Shown: in pieces, positions 51,856 to 61,496 of the stretch | Layout: every line of letters begins with the position of its first letter | How positions within the stretch are numbered: position 1 is the first letter of the stretch | NCBI RefSeq assembly: GCF_030814015.1 | Contig: NZ_JAUSUL010000001.1 | Coordinates: forward strand, 1,020,001 to 1,084,000 | Length of the DNA: 64,000 nucleotides | Source of the DNA: Amorphus orientalis | GTDB taxonomy: Bacteria; Pseudomonadota; Alphaproteobacteria; Rhizobiales; Amorphaceae | Direction of reading: 5' to 3' | Position numbers and translations under genes: made by a program | The notes under the pieces: model-generated | Told to the model about the DNA's origin: nothing | The model's input: only the letters and a program-made list of their open reading frames with translations | The model's database searches: none

Positions 51856-51883
51856 CGGCGCGGGGCTTCCGTCCGCGCCGTTT
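51856..51883. terminator. Bidirectional-type terminator between convergent genes
   Basis: CGGCGCGG, nine bases, CCGCGCCG followed by TTT, in the 75-base gap between the secreted-protein gene (+) and the monooxygenase gene (-). Position and stem strength support a terminator; the T-run is short. Confidence 0.55.
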
Positions 51884-51901
51884 CCCGAACAGATCGCGCG
51901 A

Positions 51902-53053
51902 TCAGGCTGCCGGCCTGAGGTCCGTCTCCCAGGCGTGGTAGGCGTAGACCCAGTCTGCGTTGGTCTGGTTCTTCAGCCACTCGTTGGCGAGCGAGCTCTC
52001 CTGGATCTGGGTGGTCCGCGGCTTGCGCACCGCCTCGAAGTCCCTCAGGGCGGCTTCGATCCCGTCCGGACCGGCTGCATCGAGGCACCGGGTCAGCACA
52101 ACGGCGTCCTCGATCGCCATGCAGGCACCCTGGGCCATGAACGGCACCATCGGATGGGCGGCATCCCCCATGACAATGACGCGGCCCACGGACCAGCGCG
52201 CCAGCGGAGCGCGCACGTGGAGCGCGGAAGAGGTCACCGAAGGCAGCGCCTTCAAGAGTGCCTGCGCGTTGGGGTGGAAATCCGCATAGGCATGGCGGAG
52301 CGCCGCCAGATCGCCGGGGATGGTCCAGCCCTCCTCGGTCCAGTCGGTGCGCGGCGTCGTGGAGAACACGAAGATCTCCTCACCCCGGGTCAGGGGGAAG
52401 GTGACGATCTGGTAGTCGGGTGTCGCGCCCCACCACTTGGTGAAGGCGTCGAGGTCCGGCAGGTCTCCCGCCTTCTCGCGCGGGAAAACGCCGCGGTGGG
52501 AGACCAGGCCGGTGAACTTGGGATCGTCGGGACCGAACAGGGCATGGCGAACCGGCGAGTGGATACCGTCCGCCCCCACGACCACATCGAAGTCCCGGCG
52601 GGATCCGTCGGCGAACAGGATGGTCGCCTGCTCGGGGGTCTGGTCGACGCCGGTCACCTTCGCGCCGAAATGCACGTGGCCGTCGCCCAGAGCGTCGGTG
52701 AGCATCGCCAGGAAGTCGGCCCGGTGGAGCGTGAGCTGGGGCGCGCCGTAGCGTTCCTCTGCGGCGGAGGAGAGGGGAAGCCGCGAGGTCTCCTCTCCGG
52801 TCTCACCGACACGGCTGATCCGGTGGGTCGGAAACGCGCCGGTCGCCTTCATGGCGTCCCAGAGACCGAGACCCTTCAAGGCGTGAACGGCGTTCGGCGT
52901 GAGATTGACGTCCGCTCCCACCCGGCCGAACCGGGAGGCCTGCTCGAACACCTCGACCACGTGACCAGCCTGGACCAGTGCCGTTGCCGCGCACAGCCCA
53001 CCGACGCCGGCGCCGCAGATGCCGACCCGCAATCCCGTCCCGTTCTTTCCCAT
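51902..53053 (-). CDS. FAD-dependent aromatic monooxygenase, NicC-like
   Basis: 383-residue class A flavin monooxygenase. FAD site GICGAGVGGLCAATALVQAGHVVEVFEQ near residue 10, the DG motif VVVGADGIHSPVRHAL and the GD motif GRVIVMGDAAHPMVPFMAQGACMAIEDA. Its end (NEWLKNQTNADWVYAYHAW) and the TKWWG block resemble 6-hydroxynicotinate 3-monooxygenase more than salicylate hydroxylase. It would hydroxylate, perhaps decarboxylatively, an aromatic or pyridine acid. No other nicotinate genes are visible, so substrate is open. Preceded by a palindrome at 53068. Confidence 0.83.
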   Translation of the reverse strand: MGKNGTGLRVGICGAGVGGLCAATALVQAGHVVEVFEQASRFGRVGADVNLTPNAVHALKGLGLWDAMKATGAFPTHRISRVGETGEETSRLPLSSAAEERYGAPQLTLHRADFLAMLTDALGDGHVHFGAKVTGVDQTPEQATILFADGSRRDFDVVVGADGIHSPVRHALFGPDDPKFTGLVSHRGVFPREKAGDLPDLDAFTKWWGATPDYQIVTFPLTRGEEIFVFSTTPRTDWTEEGWTIPGDLAALRHAYADFHPNAQALLKALPSVTSSALHVRAPLARWSVGRVIVMGDAAHPMVPFMAQGACMAIEDAVVLTRCLDAAGPDGIEAALRDFEAVRKPRTTQIQESSLANEWLKNQTNADWVYAYHAWETDLRPAA

Positions 53054-53067
53054 GGAACCCCCGGTTG

Positions 53068-53081
53068 GTTCATTATTGAAC
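53068..53081. promoter_or_regulatory. Palindrome before the monooxygenase gene
   Basis: GTTCA-TTAT-TGAAC, 15 bases upstream of the monooxygenase start in a short AT-rich stretch. A likely operator for an IclR- or MarR-type regulator that is not encoded next to it. Confidence 0.45.
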
Positions 53082-53198
53082 TATGTGTTCTATTTTGCCA
53101 ACGAGGGGCGATGCGGTCAATGTCAGTTCCCGCCCAAAGGCGCGGTCCGGGAACAGGGCCGAGGAGATTGCCGGGTTGGGGCGCGGTCGCTCCGCCGA

Positions 53199-53822
53199 TC
53201 AGCCGAATGGAGGCGTCATCGGGCCCGCTTTGTCAGTGGCAGCCTTGAAGCCCGGCTGGTCCTGAAGCCGTTGCCAATAGGCGGCAATTGCCGGCCGGTC
53301 CCGGAGCAGGCCGGCCAGGTCGCACAGCGCGATCATGTAGGACATCTGGATATCGGCGAGCGTAAGCGTGTCGCCCATCAGGAACTGCCGGCCGCTCAGG
53401 CGCTTTTCGATATAGGACAGGTGCGTTTCCAACTCGCGCTGCATCCGCGGGTCGTCGGGACGATCCTTGCCGGCGACCTTCGCGAGAACGGCGGCGAGGA
53501 TGGACGGCGCCGCCGAGCTTTCCGGATAGTCGAGCCAGCTCTCGTGGTCCCAGTAGTCGTCCGTGCCCGGCTTCGGCGTGAACCTCCCGTCTCCGTGAGT
53601 CTCGTGGACGTAGCGCAGGATCGTCGCCGATTCCGTCAGCATCAGGGTTCCGTCTTCGAGCGTCGGCGACTTGCCGAGCGGATGCACCTTCTTGAGAGCC
53701 TCGGGCGCAAGGAATTGAGGGGTGCGGTCATAGAAGATCAGCTCGTAGTCTTGGCCCAGGTCTTCCAGCAGCCAGGCAACGCGGATCGCGCGCGAATAGG
53801 CAAGACAATGCAATTTCATCAT
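53199..53822 (-). CDS. Glutathione S-transferase
   Basis: 207-residue cytosolic transferase. Thioredoxin-like N-domain: MMKLHCLAYSRAIRVAWLLEDLGQDYELIFYDR, with Ser10 (in AYSRAIR) as likely catalytic residue, then HPLGKSPTLEDGTLMLTESATILRYV, the glutathione-binding P-S/T-L and E-S block. Helical C-domain includes GDTLTLADIQMSYMI. Resembles bacterial GSTs of the MaiA/YfcG-type group; physiological substrate unknown. Starts ~35 bases after the flavoprotein gene on the same strand, so possibly one operon. Confidence 0.9.
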   Translation of the reverse strand: MMKLHCLAYSRAIRVAWLLEDLGQDYELIFYDRTPQFLAPEALKKVHPLGKSPTLEDGTLMLTESATILRYVHETHGDGRFTPKPGTDDYWDHESWLDYPESSAAPSILAAVLAKVAGKDRPDDPRMQRELETHLSYIEKRLSGRQFLMGDTLTLADIQMSYMIALCDLAGLLRDRPAIAAYWQRLQDQPGFKAATDKAGPMTPPFG

Positions 53823-53857
53823 CGTCGCAAAATCCTTCGATCAGTGCGAAAAGGCGG

Positions 53858-55267
53858 TCAGGCGCCCGGCGGATCGTCGTCGTCGCCGCCCGGCGGCGCA
53901 CCGCTCGGCGTGTTGCGGCAGATCTCGCGCAGCGCCGGTTTCAGGCCTTCTTCCAGCGTCGGGTGGTAGAACGGAAGCTCCAGAAGGCCCGAAGCCGTTT
54001 CGCCATGCATGACGGCTTGGGCCAGAAGATGCGCCATATGGTCGGCGCCGGGTGCAAAGAGTTCCGCGCCGGTGAGGCGGCCGTCCTGAGGATCGGCGTA
54101 AATCCGGACGAGCCCGACGGCGCGGTTCTCGACCTTGGCGCGCCCCTGGTCCGTGTAGGAGGCGGCGCCGACGAGGCTGTCGTCGCCGGGCGGGGCGCCA
54201 ATGGTCGCAAGCGGAGGGTCCACGAAGGTGATCGTGAAGCAGGGCGTCCGCTCTGAACTTTTGACGTCGGGATGCGCGGCCGCGTTGCTCCCGGCGATGC
54301 GGCCTTCGTTCGCAGCCTCGTGCAGCACCGGGGCGTCGGCGTCGCAATCACCTGCCAGAAAGATGGGGCTGTCGCCGCATTGGAGTGTGGCCCGATCGAA
54401 TTCGGGCACGCCGTGATCGTCGAGCTGAAGGCCGGTCGCCTCCAAATTCAGGCCGCCGAGGGCAGGTGGCCTGCCCGTTGCGACGAGGACCCGATCGAAT
54501 TCGTCGGAACCGGTTTCCGGCCCGGTCCAGGTCAGTCGCGCGCGGTCTCCGGAGCGTTCGGCCGACAGGTCCACACCCAGGTGAAGCGACAGATCCTCGT
54601 CCAACCGCTGGTGGACTGCCTTCTGAACATCGGGATGGGTCGCGCCGCCCGCGGTCTCTTTCTGGTCGAACAGTGCCGTCCGGACGCCTAACCGCGCCAT
54701 CGCCTGGGCAAGCTCGACGCCGAGCGGGCCGGCTCCAACCACGGCAAGGGAGTCGGGCAGGCCGTCCTGTTCGAAGACGGTCTGGTTGGTCAGGAGGAGA
54801 TCGCCGAGGTCCCGGAAGGGGCCGGGCACCATCGGGAAGGAGCCGGTGGCGATCACGATGGCCTTGGCCGAAACCGTGTCTCCGTTGTCGAGGGCAAGCA
54901 CGGTCGGACCGGTGAAGCGTGCCCGTGCCTTGATGCAAATCCCGTCCGGGATCTGGGAGATCGACTCTCGTGTCGCTTCGACGAATTTGTCACGTTCGGC
55001 CTGGACCCGCGCCATGACGGCCTTGCCATCGATCGCGATTCCGCCTGGTGCAATCCCGAACTCATGTGCCGTTCTGACCGCGTGAGCCGCGTGGGCCGCT
55101 GCGATCAGGAGTTTCGACGGCATGCAGCCCCGGCTCGCGCACAGGGTGCCGGCGAACGCGTCGTCGATGAGAAGGGTGCGCGCGCCGGCCCGGCGCGCGC
55201 TTCGCTCTGCGGCAAGTCCGGCCGTGCCGGCTCCGATTACCGCGACATCACAGTCATGATGGGACAC
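53858..55267 (-). CDS. Dihydrolipoamide-dehydrogenase/mercuric-reductase-type flavoprotein
   Basis: 469-residue pyridine-nucleotide-disulphide oxidoreductase. FAD motif VAVIGAGTAGLAAERSARRAG, redox pair in GTLCASRGCMPSK (CxxxxC), NAD(P)H motif VVGAGPLGVELAQAMARLG near 180, second FAD block IFLAGDCDADAPVLHEAANEG, and the dimerisation domain with FYHPTLEEGLKPALREI. The C-terminal HPTxEE block is present. It lacks the extra N-terminal heavy-metal domain and C-terminal Cys pair of MerA. A role in lipoamide, mycothiol-like or glutathione chemistry is open; the adjacent GST suggests thiol metabolism (inference). Confidence 0.87.
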   Translation of the reverse strand: MSHHDCDVAVIGAGTAGLAAERSARRAGARTLLIDDAFAGTLCASRGCMPSKLLIAAAHAAHAVRTAHEFGIAPGGIAIDGKAVMARVQAERDKFVEATRESISQIPDGICIKARARFTGPTVLALDNGDTVSAKAIVIATGSFPMVPGPFRDLGDLLLTNQTVFEQDGLPDSLAVVGAGPLGVELAQAMARLGVRTALFDQKETAGGATHPDVQKAVHQRLDEDLSLHLGVDLSAERSGDRARLTWTGPETGSDEFDRVLVATGRPPALGGLNLEATGLQLDDHGVPEFDRATLQCGDSPIFLAGDCDADAPVLHEAANEGRIAGSNAAAHPDVKSSERTPCFTITFVDPPLATIGAPPGDDSLVGAASYTDQGRAKVENRAVGLVRIYADPQDGRLTGAELFAPGADHMAHLLAQAVMHGETASGLLELPFYHPTLEEGLKPALREICRNTPSGAPPGGDDDDPPGA

Positions 55268-55311
55268 GGGTGTTCGCCTTTCCGAGCAAGAACGGAATGC
55301 CGTCAGGCGGG

Positions 55312-56685
55312 TCAGGTCATGTAGATCGACTTCGTATTCACGAATTCCTTCATGCCGAAACCGCCGTGTTCGCGGCCATAGCCGGAGTCCTTCACGCCGC
55401 CGAACGGCATGTTGGGAATGGCGATGTTGAAGCCGTTGATGGAGACCATGCCCGTGTCGAAATAGGTCGAGGCCAGCTTCCTGGCGCGGGTCTCGTCGCG
55501 GGAGAAGATGCCCCCGCCCAGGCCGTAGCGGCTGTCGTTGGCGATGCGCATGGCGTCCTCGTCATCCTTCGCCTTGATCACCGAGGCAACAGGGCCGAAC
55601 AGCTCGTCGTCATAGGCCGGCTGTCCGGGCTGGACGTCGACCAGGACGGTGGCCGGATAGTAGGCGCCCTTGCGATCGGGAACCGCACCGCCGCACAGCG
55701 CCTTTGCGCCTTTCTGGAGGCTTTCGTCGACCTGTTTGGCGAGCTTGTCGCGAAGATCGTCGCGTGCCATCGGGCCGAGACGCGTGGAGTCCTCCATCGG
55801 GTCGCCCATCTCGAAGCCCTTCATCCTCTCGGTGAACTTCTCCACGAAAGCGTCGTAGTTGGCTTCCGTGACGATGAACCGCTTGGCGTTCACGCAGGTC
55901 TGGCCGTTGTTGTAGATCCGGCCGGTGGCACACGCCTTGACGGCTGCGTCGAGATCGGCGTCATCCAGAACGATGTAGGCGTCGTTCGAACCGAGCTCGA
56001 GAACGGTCTTCTTCAGGTGCTCGGCCGCCTTCTGGGCCACCTTCCGCCCGGCGCCGTCGCTGCCGGTGAGCGTCACGCCGCGCACCAGTTTGTGGGCGAT
56101 GATCTTGTCCGACATGTCGTGGTCGATCAGGAGCACGGTGAAGAGGTTCTTGGGCAGGCCGGCCCGCTCGAACAGGTCGCGCAGATAAAGGCCGCTGCCG
56201 GTGCAGTTTTCCGCATGCTTCAGAAGCACGCCGTTTCCGGCCATAAGGTTTGCAACGGCATAGCGGACGACCTGATAGCAGGGGAAGTTCCAGGGCTGGA
56301 TGCCGTAGACGAGACCGATCGGCGCATGAGTGACGACGCCCGTGCCGCCGGGTATTTCACGCTCCTCGTCGGCCAGTTCCTTGGGGCCGTTGTCCGCGGT
56401 GAAATCGCAGATCGCCGCACACAGATCGATTTCCTGCTTGCTGTCCTTGAGGAGCTTGCCGACCTCCCGGGTCATCAGCTCGGCGAACTCGTCGCGGCTG
56501 CTGCGCAGTTCCTCTCCGATCGCGCGGATGGTCTCGGCACGCTCCTCGAGCGACTTGAGCCGCCACTCCAGGAACGCCGCGTGGGACGCTTCGAGCGCCT
56601 TGTTGGCCTCGTCCTCGCTCATCAGAGGATAGCTGGCGATCGGCTCTTCCGTCGTCGGGTTGATGGTCTGAAGCTGGCTGGCCAT
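55312..56685 (-). CDS. Aldehyde dehydrogenase (succinate-semialdehyde-type)
   Basis: 457-residue NAD(P)-dependent dehydrogenase. Catalytic Cys in IYNNGQTCVNAKRF, Glu in TVLELGSNDAYIVL; cofactor block IGLVYGIQPWNFPCYQV. The LELGSND variant (Ser-Asn-Asp instead of Gly-Lys-Ser) and length are usual in the YneI/Sad-type succinate-semialdehyde dehydrogenases. ATG 56685 has GGAGG five bases upstream; a TTG at 56697 lies inside that site. Not obviously tied to a pathway here; first gene of a minus-strand run that includes the flavoprotein and GST. Confidence 0.9.
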   Translation of the reverse strand: MASQLQTINPTTEEPIASYPLMSEDEANKALEASHAAFLEWRLKSLEERAETIRAIGEELRSSRDEFAELMTREVGKLLKDSKQEIDLCAAICDFTADNGPKELADEEREIPGGTGVVTHAPIGLVYGIQPWNFPCYQVVRYAVANLMAGNGVLLKHAENCTGSGLYLRDLFERAGLPKNLFTVLLIDHDMSDKIIAHKLVRGVTLTGSDGAGRKVAQKAAEHLKKTVLELGSNDAYIVLDDADLDAAVKACATGRIYNNGQTCVNAKRFIVTEANYDAFVEKFTERMKGFEMGDPMEDSTRLGPMARDDLRDKLAKQVDESLQKGAKALCGGAVPDRKGAYYPATVLVDVQPGQPAYDDELFGPVASVIKAKDDEDAMRIANDSRYGLGGGIFSRDETRARKLASTYFDTGMVSINGFNIAIPNMPFGGVKDSGYGREHGGFGMKEFVNTKSIYMT

Positions 56686-56929
56686 GGATGCCTCCAATCA
56701 CGTTTCGTCGTGTTGGGTGGCAAACGCCCGGGACGGACGATCTTTCCATCGGTCACAAAAAATTTTACGCAATTAAATAGGCCGAAATGGAAATCAGCCG
56801 AGGGTCTGGCTCGGAACACGTGGTTCGCTGGCTTGGCGCCAAGGGGGTGGCGCGCCGGCCGCAGTTTTTCCTATGAGTGAATTCGCCGGTGGGACCGGCG
56901 ACACGGATCTGGAAGGTGAACTGCACGTC

Positions 56930-58174
56930 ATGGGCAATCTGAAGATCGATGCCGACCGTCTCTGGGGCGATCTCATGGAAACCGCGGCGATCGGGGGAAC
57001 GGCCAAAGGCGGCATCCGGCGCCTTGCGCTCAGTGAGGAGGACCGGCGGGTCCGCGACTGGTTCCGCACCCGGTGCGAGGCGCTGGGCTGCTCGGTCACG
57101 GTCGACGGAATGGGCAACATGTTCGCCGTGCGTCCCGGACAGGATCCGGAGCTCGAGCCGATTGCGATCGGCAGCCATCTCGACACCCAGCCCACCGGCG
57201 GCAAATTCGACGGTGTATTGGGGGTTCTTGCCGGGCTGGAGATCCTGCGGACGCTTGAGGCGACGGAGTTCCGAACGCGGCATCCGCTGGTGCTGGTCAA
57301 CTGGACCAACGAGGAGGGGGCGCGGTTCTCGCCGGCGATGCTGGGCTCCGGCGTCCATGCCGGAAAGTTCGACGCCGCCTACGCCTACGGGCGCGAAGAC
57401 GCCGACGGAATTTCGGTCGAGACCGCCCTGGATGCGATCGGATACCGGGGCGGTGAACCCGTCGGATCGATGCGGTTTGCCGCCATGTTCGAACTCCACA
57501 TCGAGCAGGGGCCGATCCTGGAGGACGAGGAACGGCTGATCGGCATCGTCGAGGGCGTCCAGGGAATGCGGTGGTTCGACGTGGTCGTCGAAGGCCGCGA
57601 GTCCCATGCCGGATCCACACCGATGGAGACCCGCCGGGATGCCCTGGTCGTGGCCGCGGATCTGATCGGCCGCGTAACTGCCATCGCCACGGCCGCCGGC
57701 GGAAAGGGCACGGTCGGCCACCTCGAGGTGGAGCCCAACTCTCGTAACGTGGTGCCGGGAACGGTCCGCATGAGCGTGGATCTGCGTCACGAGGACGATG
57801 CCCAGCTCGATGCCATGACGGCGGCCCTGGAGCAGCAGATCGCCCGGCTGGGCGAGGGGCCTGTTTCGCTGTCGTTGACGGAGATCTGGCGCAACCCGGT
57901 TGTGCCGTTCGATGCCGACTGCGTGTCCGCCGTGGCGGCGGCAGCGGAGGCCTCCGGCTATCCAAGCCGGCGGCTTTATTCGGGCGCGGGCCACGATGCC
58001 GCCAACGTGGCCGCGGTGGCTCCGACCGCGATGATCTTCATCCCTTGCCGGGAAGGGCTCAGCCACAACGAGGCGGAGAGCTGCACGCTGGAGGAGTGTG
58101 CCGCAGGTGCACAAACCCTGCTGGATGCGGTCCTGATCTATGATCGCCGGATCGAAGGCGCTCAGCCCGCATAG
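56930..58174 (+). CDS. M20-family Zn hydrolase (N-carbamoyl-amino-acid hydrolase / allantoate amidohydrolase type)
   Basis: 414-residue metalloenzyme that cleaves N-carbamoyl or ureido groups. Metal ligands in [20 protein letters not shown] and [13 protein letters not shown]; dimer/substrate block [14 protein letters not shown] and [11 protein letters not shown]; final ligand in [11 protein letters not shown]. The sequence matches AmaB/HyuC-type carbamoylases and AllC in length. Start 56930 ([12 protein letters not shown]) follows GGAAGG; ATG 56873 has no ribosome site. Substrate among carbamoyl amino acids, allantoate or ureidoglycolate is open. Converges on the cupin gene with a 13-base overlap. 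Confidence 0.88.
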   Translation: MGNLKIDADRLWGDLMETAAIGGTAKGGIRRLALSEEDRRVRDWFRTRCEALGCSVTVDGMGNMFAVRPGQDPELEPIAIGSHLDTQPTGGKFDGVLGVLAGLEILRTLEATEFRTRHPLVLVNWTNEEGARFSPAMLGSGVHAGKFDAAYAYGREDADGISVETALDAIGYRGGEPVGSMRFAAMFELHIEQGPILEDEERLIGIVEGVQGMRWFDVVVEGRESHAGSTPMETRRDALVVAADLIGRVTAIATAAGGKGTVGHLEVEPNSRNVVPGTVRMSVDLRHEDDAQLDAMTAALEQQIARLGEGPVSLSLTEIWRNPVVPFDADCVSAVAAAAEASGYPSRRLYSGAGHDAANVAAVAPTAMIFIPCREGLSHNEAESCTLEECAAGAQTLLDAVLIYDRRIEGAQPA

Positions 58175-58557
58175 TCCGCGTCGCTGACCTTTTCCAGCCA
58201 GGTCACGGCCGACCCGTCCTGCTTCTCCTGGATGGCGATGTGGGTCATGGCGACGTCCGGTGACGCGCCATGCCAGTGTTTTTCTCCGGCGGGAAACCAG
58301 ATAACGTCGCCCGGCCGGATTTCCTCGATCGGTCCACCTTCGCGCTGAACGCGGCCGAGCCCCTGGGTGACGATCAGGGTCTGCCCGAGCGGATGGGTGT
58401 GCCATGCCGTGCGCGCGCCCGGTTCGAATGTGACCGAGGCACCTGCCACGCGTCCGGGCTCATCGGCCGAGAACAACGGGTCGATGCGGACCCTGCCGGT
58501 GAAATAGTCCTCCGGTCCCGGACTGGACGGCTGCGTGCCCGCGCGCGTGATCTTCAT
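58162..58557 (-). CDS. Small cupin-domain protein
   Basis: 131-residue single cupin. Motif 1 is [22 protein letters not shown], with the His pair and Gln in the metal positions; motif 2 is [16 protein letters not shown]. Such cupins often sit beside carboxymuconolactone-decarboxylase or sugar-acid genes; the reaction is unknown. ATG 58557 lies seven bases after AAAGGA; the frame further upstream has no family similarity. The overlap of its stop with the hydrolase stop is convergent and probably neutral. Confidence 0.85.
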   Translation of the reverse strand: MKITRAGTQPSSPGPEDYFTGRVRIDPLFSADEPGRVAGASVTFEPGARTAWHTHPLGQTLIVTQGLGRVQREGGPIEEIRPGDVIWFPAGEKHWHGASPDVAMTHIAIQEKQDGSAVTWLEKVSDADYAG

Positions 58558-58723
58558 GAGGCTGTCCTTTCGGTCGCTGGATTGTGCATCCTCGGTCGTT
58601 CGCAGGCGCAGTGAAAGGAGGTCCTGCTGAAACCGGAGCAATTCAAGATCCGCACACAGATGGCTCGACAGTGTGTGCGGCTGGTTGTCGGGGAGCTTGA
58701 CCAAGCCCTCCGCATCCACCGGA

Positions 58724-59503
58724 TCAGGAGGTCTTCAGGACCTGTCCGTCGGAAGTCTGGCTCAGATACTCCCAGTAGGAGCCCTCTTTCCGGGCGATGT
58801 GGCGTCCGAGCAGGTCGAGCGCCTCGCGCCGGTTCGCTGACGCGACGAGATCTGCGATCCGCTGGTGCTCGTCGAAAGATTTCTTCATGTGATGGGGGTC
58901 GGTGCCGAGGCGGGTCCGGAGCGCAGCGACCTTTCCTTCGATCATCCCGTAGCTTTGTACGATGTACGGGTTTCCACAGCTCTCGCAGATCGCATGGTGA
59001 AACTGCCCATCCAGATCGAGATAGCGCCGCACGTCCCCATCGCGCCAGGCCGCTTCCATCTCCGCGCGAACGCCGGCGAGGCGTGCCTCGAGCTCGTCAT
59101 GGGCCCCGATCTCGAAGACGCGCCGGAGCGCCGCGGCCTCCAGAACAAGGCGCATCTCGCAGATATGGCCGAGTTCGCCGGGCGCCAGCGTGAACACGAA
59201 GGTTCCCGCCTGGGGACGGATCTCGACGAGCCCCTCCCGCTTCAGCTGCAGCAACGCCTCGCGTACGGGTGACTTGCTGGTGCCGAACGAGGCGGCGACG
59301 CGGGCTTCGGAGATCTTCTCGCCCATGTCCCAGTCCCCCTGGACAATCGCCTGGCGCATCCGCGTCAGCACTTCGTCGACCAGGAGCGGGCGCCGCTTGA
59401 TCGGTTCCATGGGGCCGGCTTCCCGCGCATGCTGCGCGTCGTCGCGCATCCCGGGAGCCGGATCGGCCGCCACCGTCGCCGTCGTCGTCCTGCGCTCTTT
59501 CAT
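58724..59503 (-). CDS. GntR-family transcriptional regulator (FadR subfamily)
   Basis: 259 residues: N-terminal winged helix ([65 protein letters not shown]) preceded by a ~30-residue polar tail, and a helical FCD ligand domain with the metal/carboxylate-binding pattern D-x-x-FH ([12 protein letters not shown]) and E-H-Q ([11 protein letters not shown]). FCD regulators bind carboxylates or sugar acids. Divergent from the TRAP operon at 59574, with a palindrome between, so it is very likely its regulator. A start at 59410 (MEPIKRRP) would remove the tail. Confidence 0.9.
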   Translation of the reverse strand: MKERRTTTATVAADPAPGMRDDAQHAREAGPMEPIKRRPLLVDEVLTRMRQAIVQGDWDMGEKISEARVAASFGTSKSPVREALLQLKREGLVEIRPQAGTFVFTLAPGELGHICEMRLVLEAAALRRVFEIGAHDELEARLAGVRAEMEAAWRDGDVRRYLDLDGQFHHAICESCGNPYIVQSYGMIEGKVAALRTRLGTDPHHMKKSFDEHQRIADLVASANRREALDLLGRHIARKEGSYWEYLSQTSDGQVLKTS

Positions 59504-59536
59504 GCTCCTTGACGCTCCAGATTCGAAACTGATATC

Positions 59537-59546
59537 TTAGATCTAA
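59537..59546. promoter_or_regulatory. GntR operator candidate
   Basis: TTAGATCTAA, a perfect 10-base palindrome inside the 70-base gap between the GntR gene and the TRAP operon. FCD-type GntR sites are short dyads in such positions. Confidence 0.5.
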
Positions 59547-59573
59547 CAATGCCATAGAAACCCGGGAGGAACC

Positions 59574-60158
59574 ATGGCGGAGGGGAGTGCCTTCGATCAC
59601 TGGTTCACTGCAGCCAACAAGGCAATCCTCGTCTTCCTCATGTCGGCCATGACGGTGCTGGTCTTCGGCAACGTGGTGGGCCGGTACGGGTTCGGCGTTT
59701 CCTTCGGCTGGGCCGACGAGTTGTCGCGCTTCGCGATGATCTGGACGGCTTTCCTCGGCGTCGGGCTGGCATTGCGCTATGGCCAGCTCGCCGCGGTCGA
59801 GGTGGTCCAGCTGATGCTGCCGGAGTCCGGTGCGCGGGCGATGCGCATTTCAGTCGCCGCTGTGATGGCCGCCTTCCTTGTGGCGCTGGTGATCCTCGGA
59901 ACCCAGTTCACTCTCTTTTCCTGGAACCTCCGTACCCCGGTCCTGCAGATCCCGCGCGGCATTCCCTATCTCGCCGTCCCGATCGGCGCCGCGCTCGGGC
60001 TTATCCACCTGACACTGTCGTTGTCGCATTTTCTGTCCGGCGAGGATGCCGCCCTCGACGGCTTCGATCCGAACGCGATCGAGCTTCCCGGTGATGAGGC
60101 GGGCGGCGCGGAGGTTTCCAAACCCTCCGGCCGGCGCAGCCCGGCGGGCGATGCATGA
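59574..60158 (+). CDS. TRAP transporter small permease (DctQ family)
   Basis: 194-residue membrane protein with four hydrophobic segments; DctQ motif SFGWADELSRFAMIWTAFLGVGLALRYGQL. GGGAGGA is well placed before ATG 59574. A ~40-residue polar tail follows the last helix. Gene order here is Q-M-P, unlike the P-Q-M order of the other two systems. Under control of the divergent GntR gene (inferred). Confidence 0.9.
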   Translation: MAEGSAFDHWFTAANKAILVFLMSAMTVLVFGNVVGRYGFGVSFGWADELSRFAMIWTAFLGVGLALRYGQLAAVEVVQLMLPESGARAMRISVAAVMAAFLVALVILGTQFTLFSWNLRTPVLQIPRGIPYLAVPIGAALGLIHLTLSLSHFLSGEDAALDGFDPNAIELPGDEAGGAEVSKPSGRRSPAGDA

Positions 60159-61441
60159 GCACGATCCTGATCGGTGTCTTCGTCGGGGCCCTGCTTCTGG
60201 GCGTGCCGATCGCCTTCGTGATGGGGATCGCCAGCCTCGCGGTGCTTCTGATCGACGGGTCCTTCCCCCTCGTGGTCGTCCCGCAGCGCATGTTCAACGG
60301 CCTCGACTCGTTTCCGTTGATGGCGGTGCCGTTCTTCATCCTGGCCGCAGACCTCATGACAGCGGGTCGGATCACTCAGGCGCTGCTCTCGTTCTCGCGC
60401 GCGCTGGTGGGGCACATCCGTGGCGGCATGGGGCACGTCAACGTGCTGGTCTCGGTGTTCTTCGCCGGCATCAGCGGCTCGGCGCTTGCCGACGCCGCCG
60501 GACCCAGCGCCATCGCCATGCGCATGATGAACAAGGCCGGTTATCCGATGTCCTATTCGGCGGCGCTGAGCGCGGCCACGGCGACGATCGGGCCAATCAT
60601 CCCGCCAAGCATCATCATGGTGATCTACGGCATTTCGGAATCCCGGGTGTCGATCGCGCAGATGTTCCTGGCCGGCATCCTGCCCGGCTGCCTGATGGGG
60701 CTGGCGCTGGCGCTCGCGAATCTGGTCATCAGCCGGCGCAACAACTACGGAGGCGGCCAGGCTTTCGCCGGCTTCCGGACCATCGCGAAGACCGCGCTCA
60801 AGGCGATCCCCGCCATCCTGGTGCCTCTGATCATTCTCGGCGGCATTCTGGGCGGCGTGTTCACGCCGACGGAAGCGGCCGCCGTGGCGGTCGTCTACTC
60901 GCTTCTGGTCGGCTTTGCGCAGCGCACCCTGACCATCGGTATCCTGCCCCAGATCCTCCTGCGGTCGGCGCTGCTCTCCTCTGCCGTCCTCATGATCGTC
61001 TCGACTGCCTCCATCTTCGCGTGGCTGTTGACGGTATCCCAGCTTCCCCAGGATTTCGGCGCAGCGATCGCGGCCCTCAAGTTCGGCGAACTCGGCACGC
61101 TGCTCCTGCTGGCTCTGCTGATCCTGGTTTTCGGCTTGTTCATCGACACCATCCCCGCCGTCATCGTGCTGACGCCGATCCTGGCGCCGATCGCCTTCAA
61201 CGCGGGCGTCGATCCGCTCCACTTCGCAATGGTGCTGATCCTCAACCTGACGGTCGGCATGGTCACGCCTCCGGTCGGGCCTGTCCTTTTCGTGATCAGC
61301 ACGGTCGGGCGGATCCGGATCGAAGTGCTGACGCGGGCCATTCTGCCGCTGCTGGCCGTCCAGCTTTTCGTGCTGCTGCTGATCATCCTGTTCCCCCAGA
61401 TCACCCTCGCCATACCCCGGCTGTTCGGCTACGGGGGCTGA
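60155..61441 (+). CDS. TRAP transporter large permease (DctM family)
   Basis: 428-residue permease with FFILAADLMTAGRITQALLSF, GISGSALADAAGPSAIAMRMM and FTPTEAAAVAVVYSLLV. ATG overlaps the dctQ stop (ATGA). Third large permease in the window. The AISGSS/GISGSA block and the GxxxTP(P)VG block near the end (GMVTPPVGPVLFVIS) agree with an intact transporter. Confidence 0.93.
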   Translation: MSTILIGVFVGALLLGVPIAFVMGIASLAVLLIDGSFPLVVVPQRMFNGLDSFPLMAVPFFILAADLMTAGRITQALLSFSRALVGHIRGGMGHVNVLVSVFFAGISGSALADAAGPSAIAMRMMNKAGYPMSYSAALSAATATIGPIIPPSIIMVIYGISESRVSIAQMFLAGILPGCLMGLALALANLVISRRNNYGGGQAFAGFRTIAKTALKAIPAILVPLIILGGILGGVFTPTEAAAVAVVYSLLVGFAQRTLTIGILPQILLRSALLSSAVLMIVSTASIFAWLLTVSQLPQDFGAAIAALKFGELGTLLLLALLILVFGLFIDTIPAVIVLTPILAPIAFNAGVDPLHFAMVLILNLTVGMVTPPVGPVLFVISTVGRIRIEVLTRAILPLLAVQLFVLLLIILFPQITLAIPRLFGYGG

Positions 61442-61496
61442 CATCATGGCGAGCGGAAACCGACCCAGAAAGAGCCGAACACAAGGAGGAAATCTG

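Noticed and set aside
55270-56880. 536-codon plus-strand frame opposite the aldehyde dehydrogenase
   Set aside because: The minus-strand frame holds the catalytic Cys and Glu motifs; the plus-strand frame shows no family.
59966-61447. 493-codon minus-strand frame opposite the DctM gene
   Set aside because: Low-complexity D/R/Q/H text typical of antisense of a membrane protein gene.
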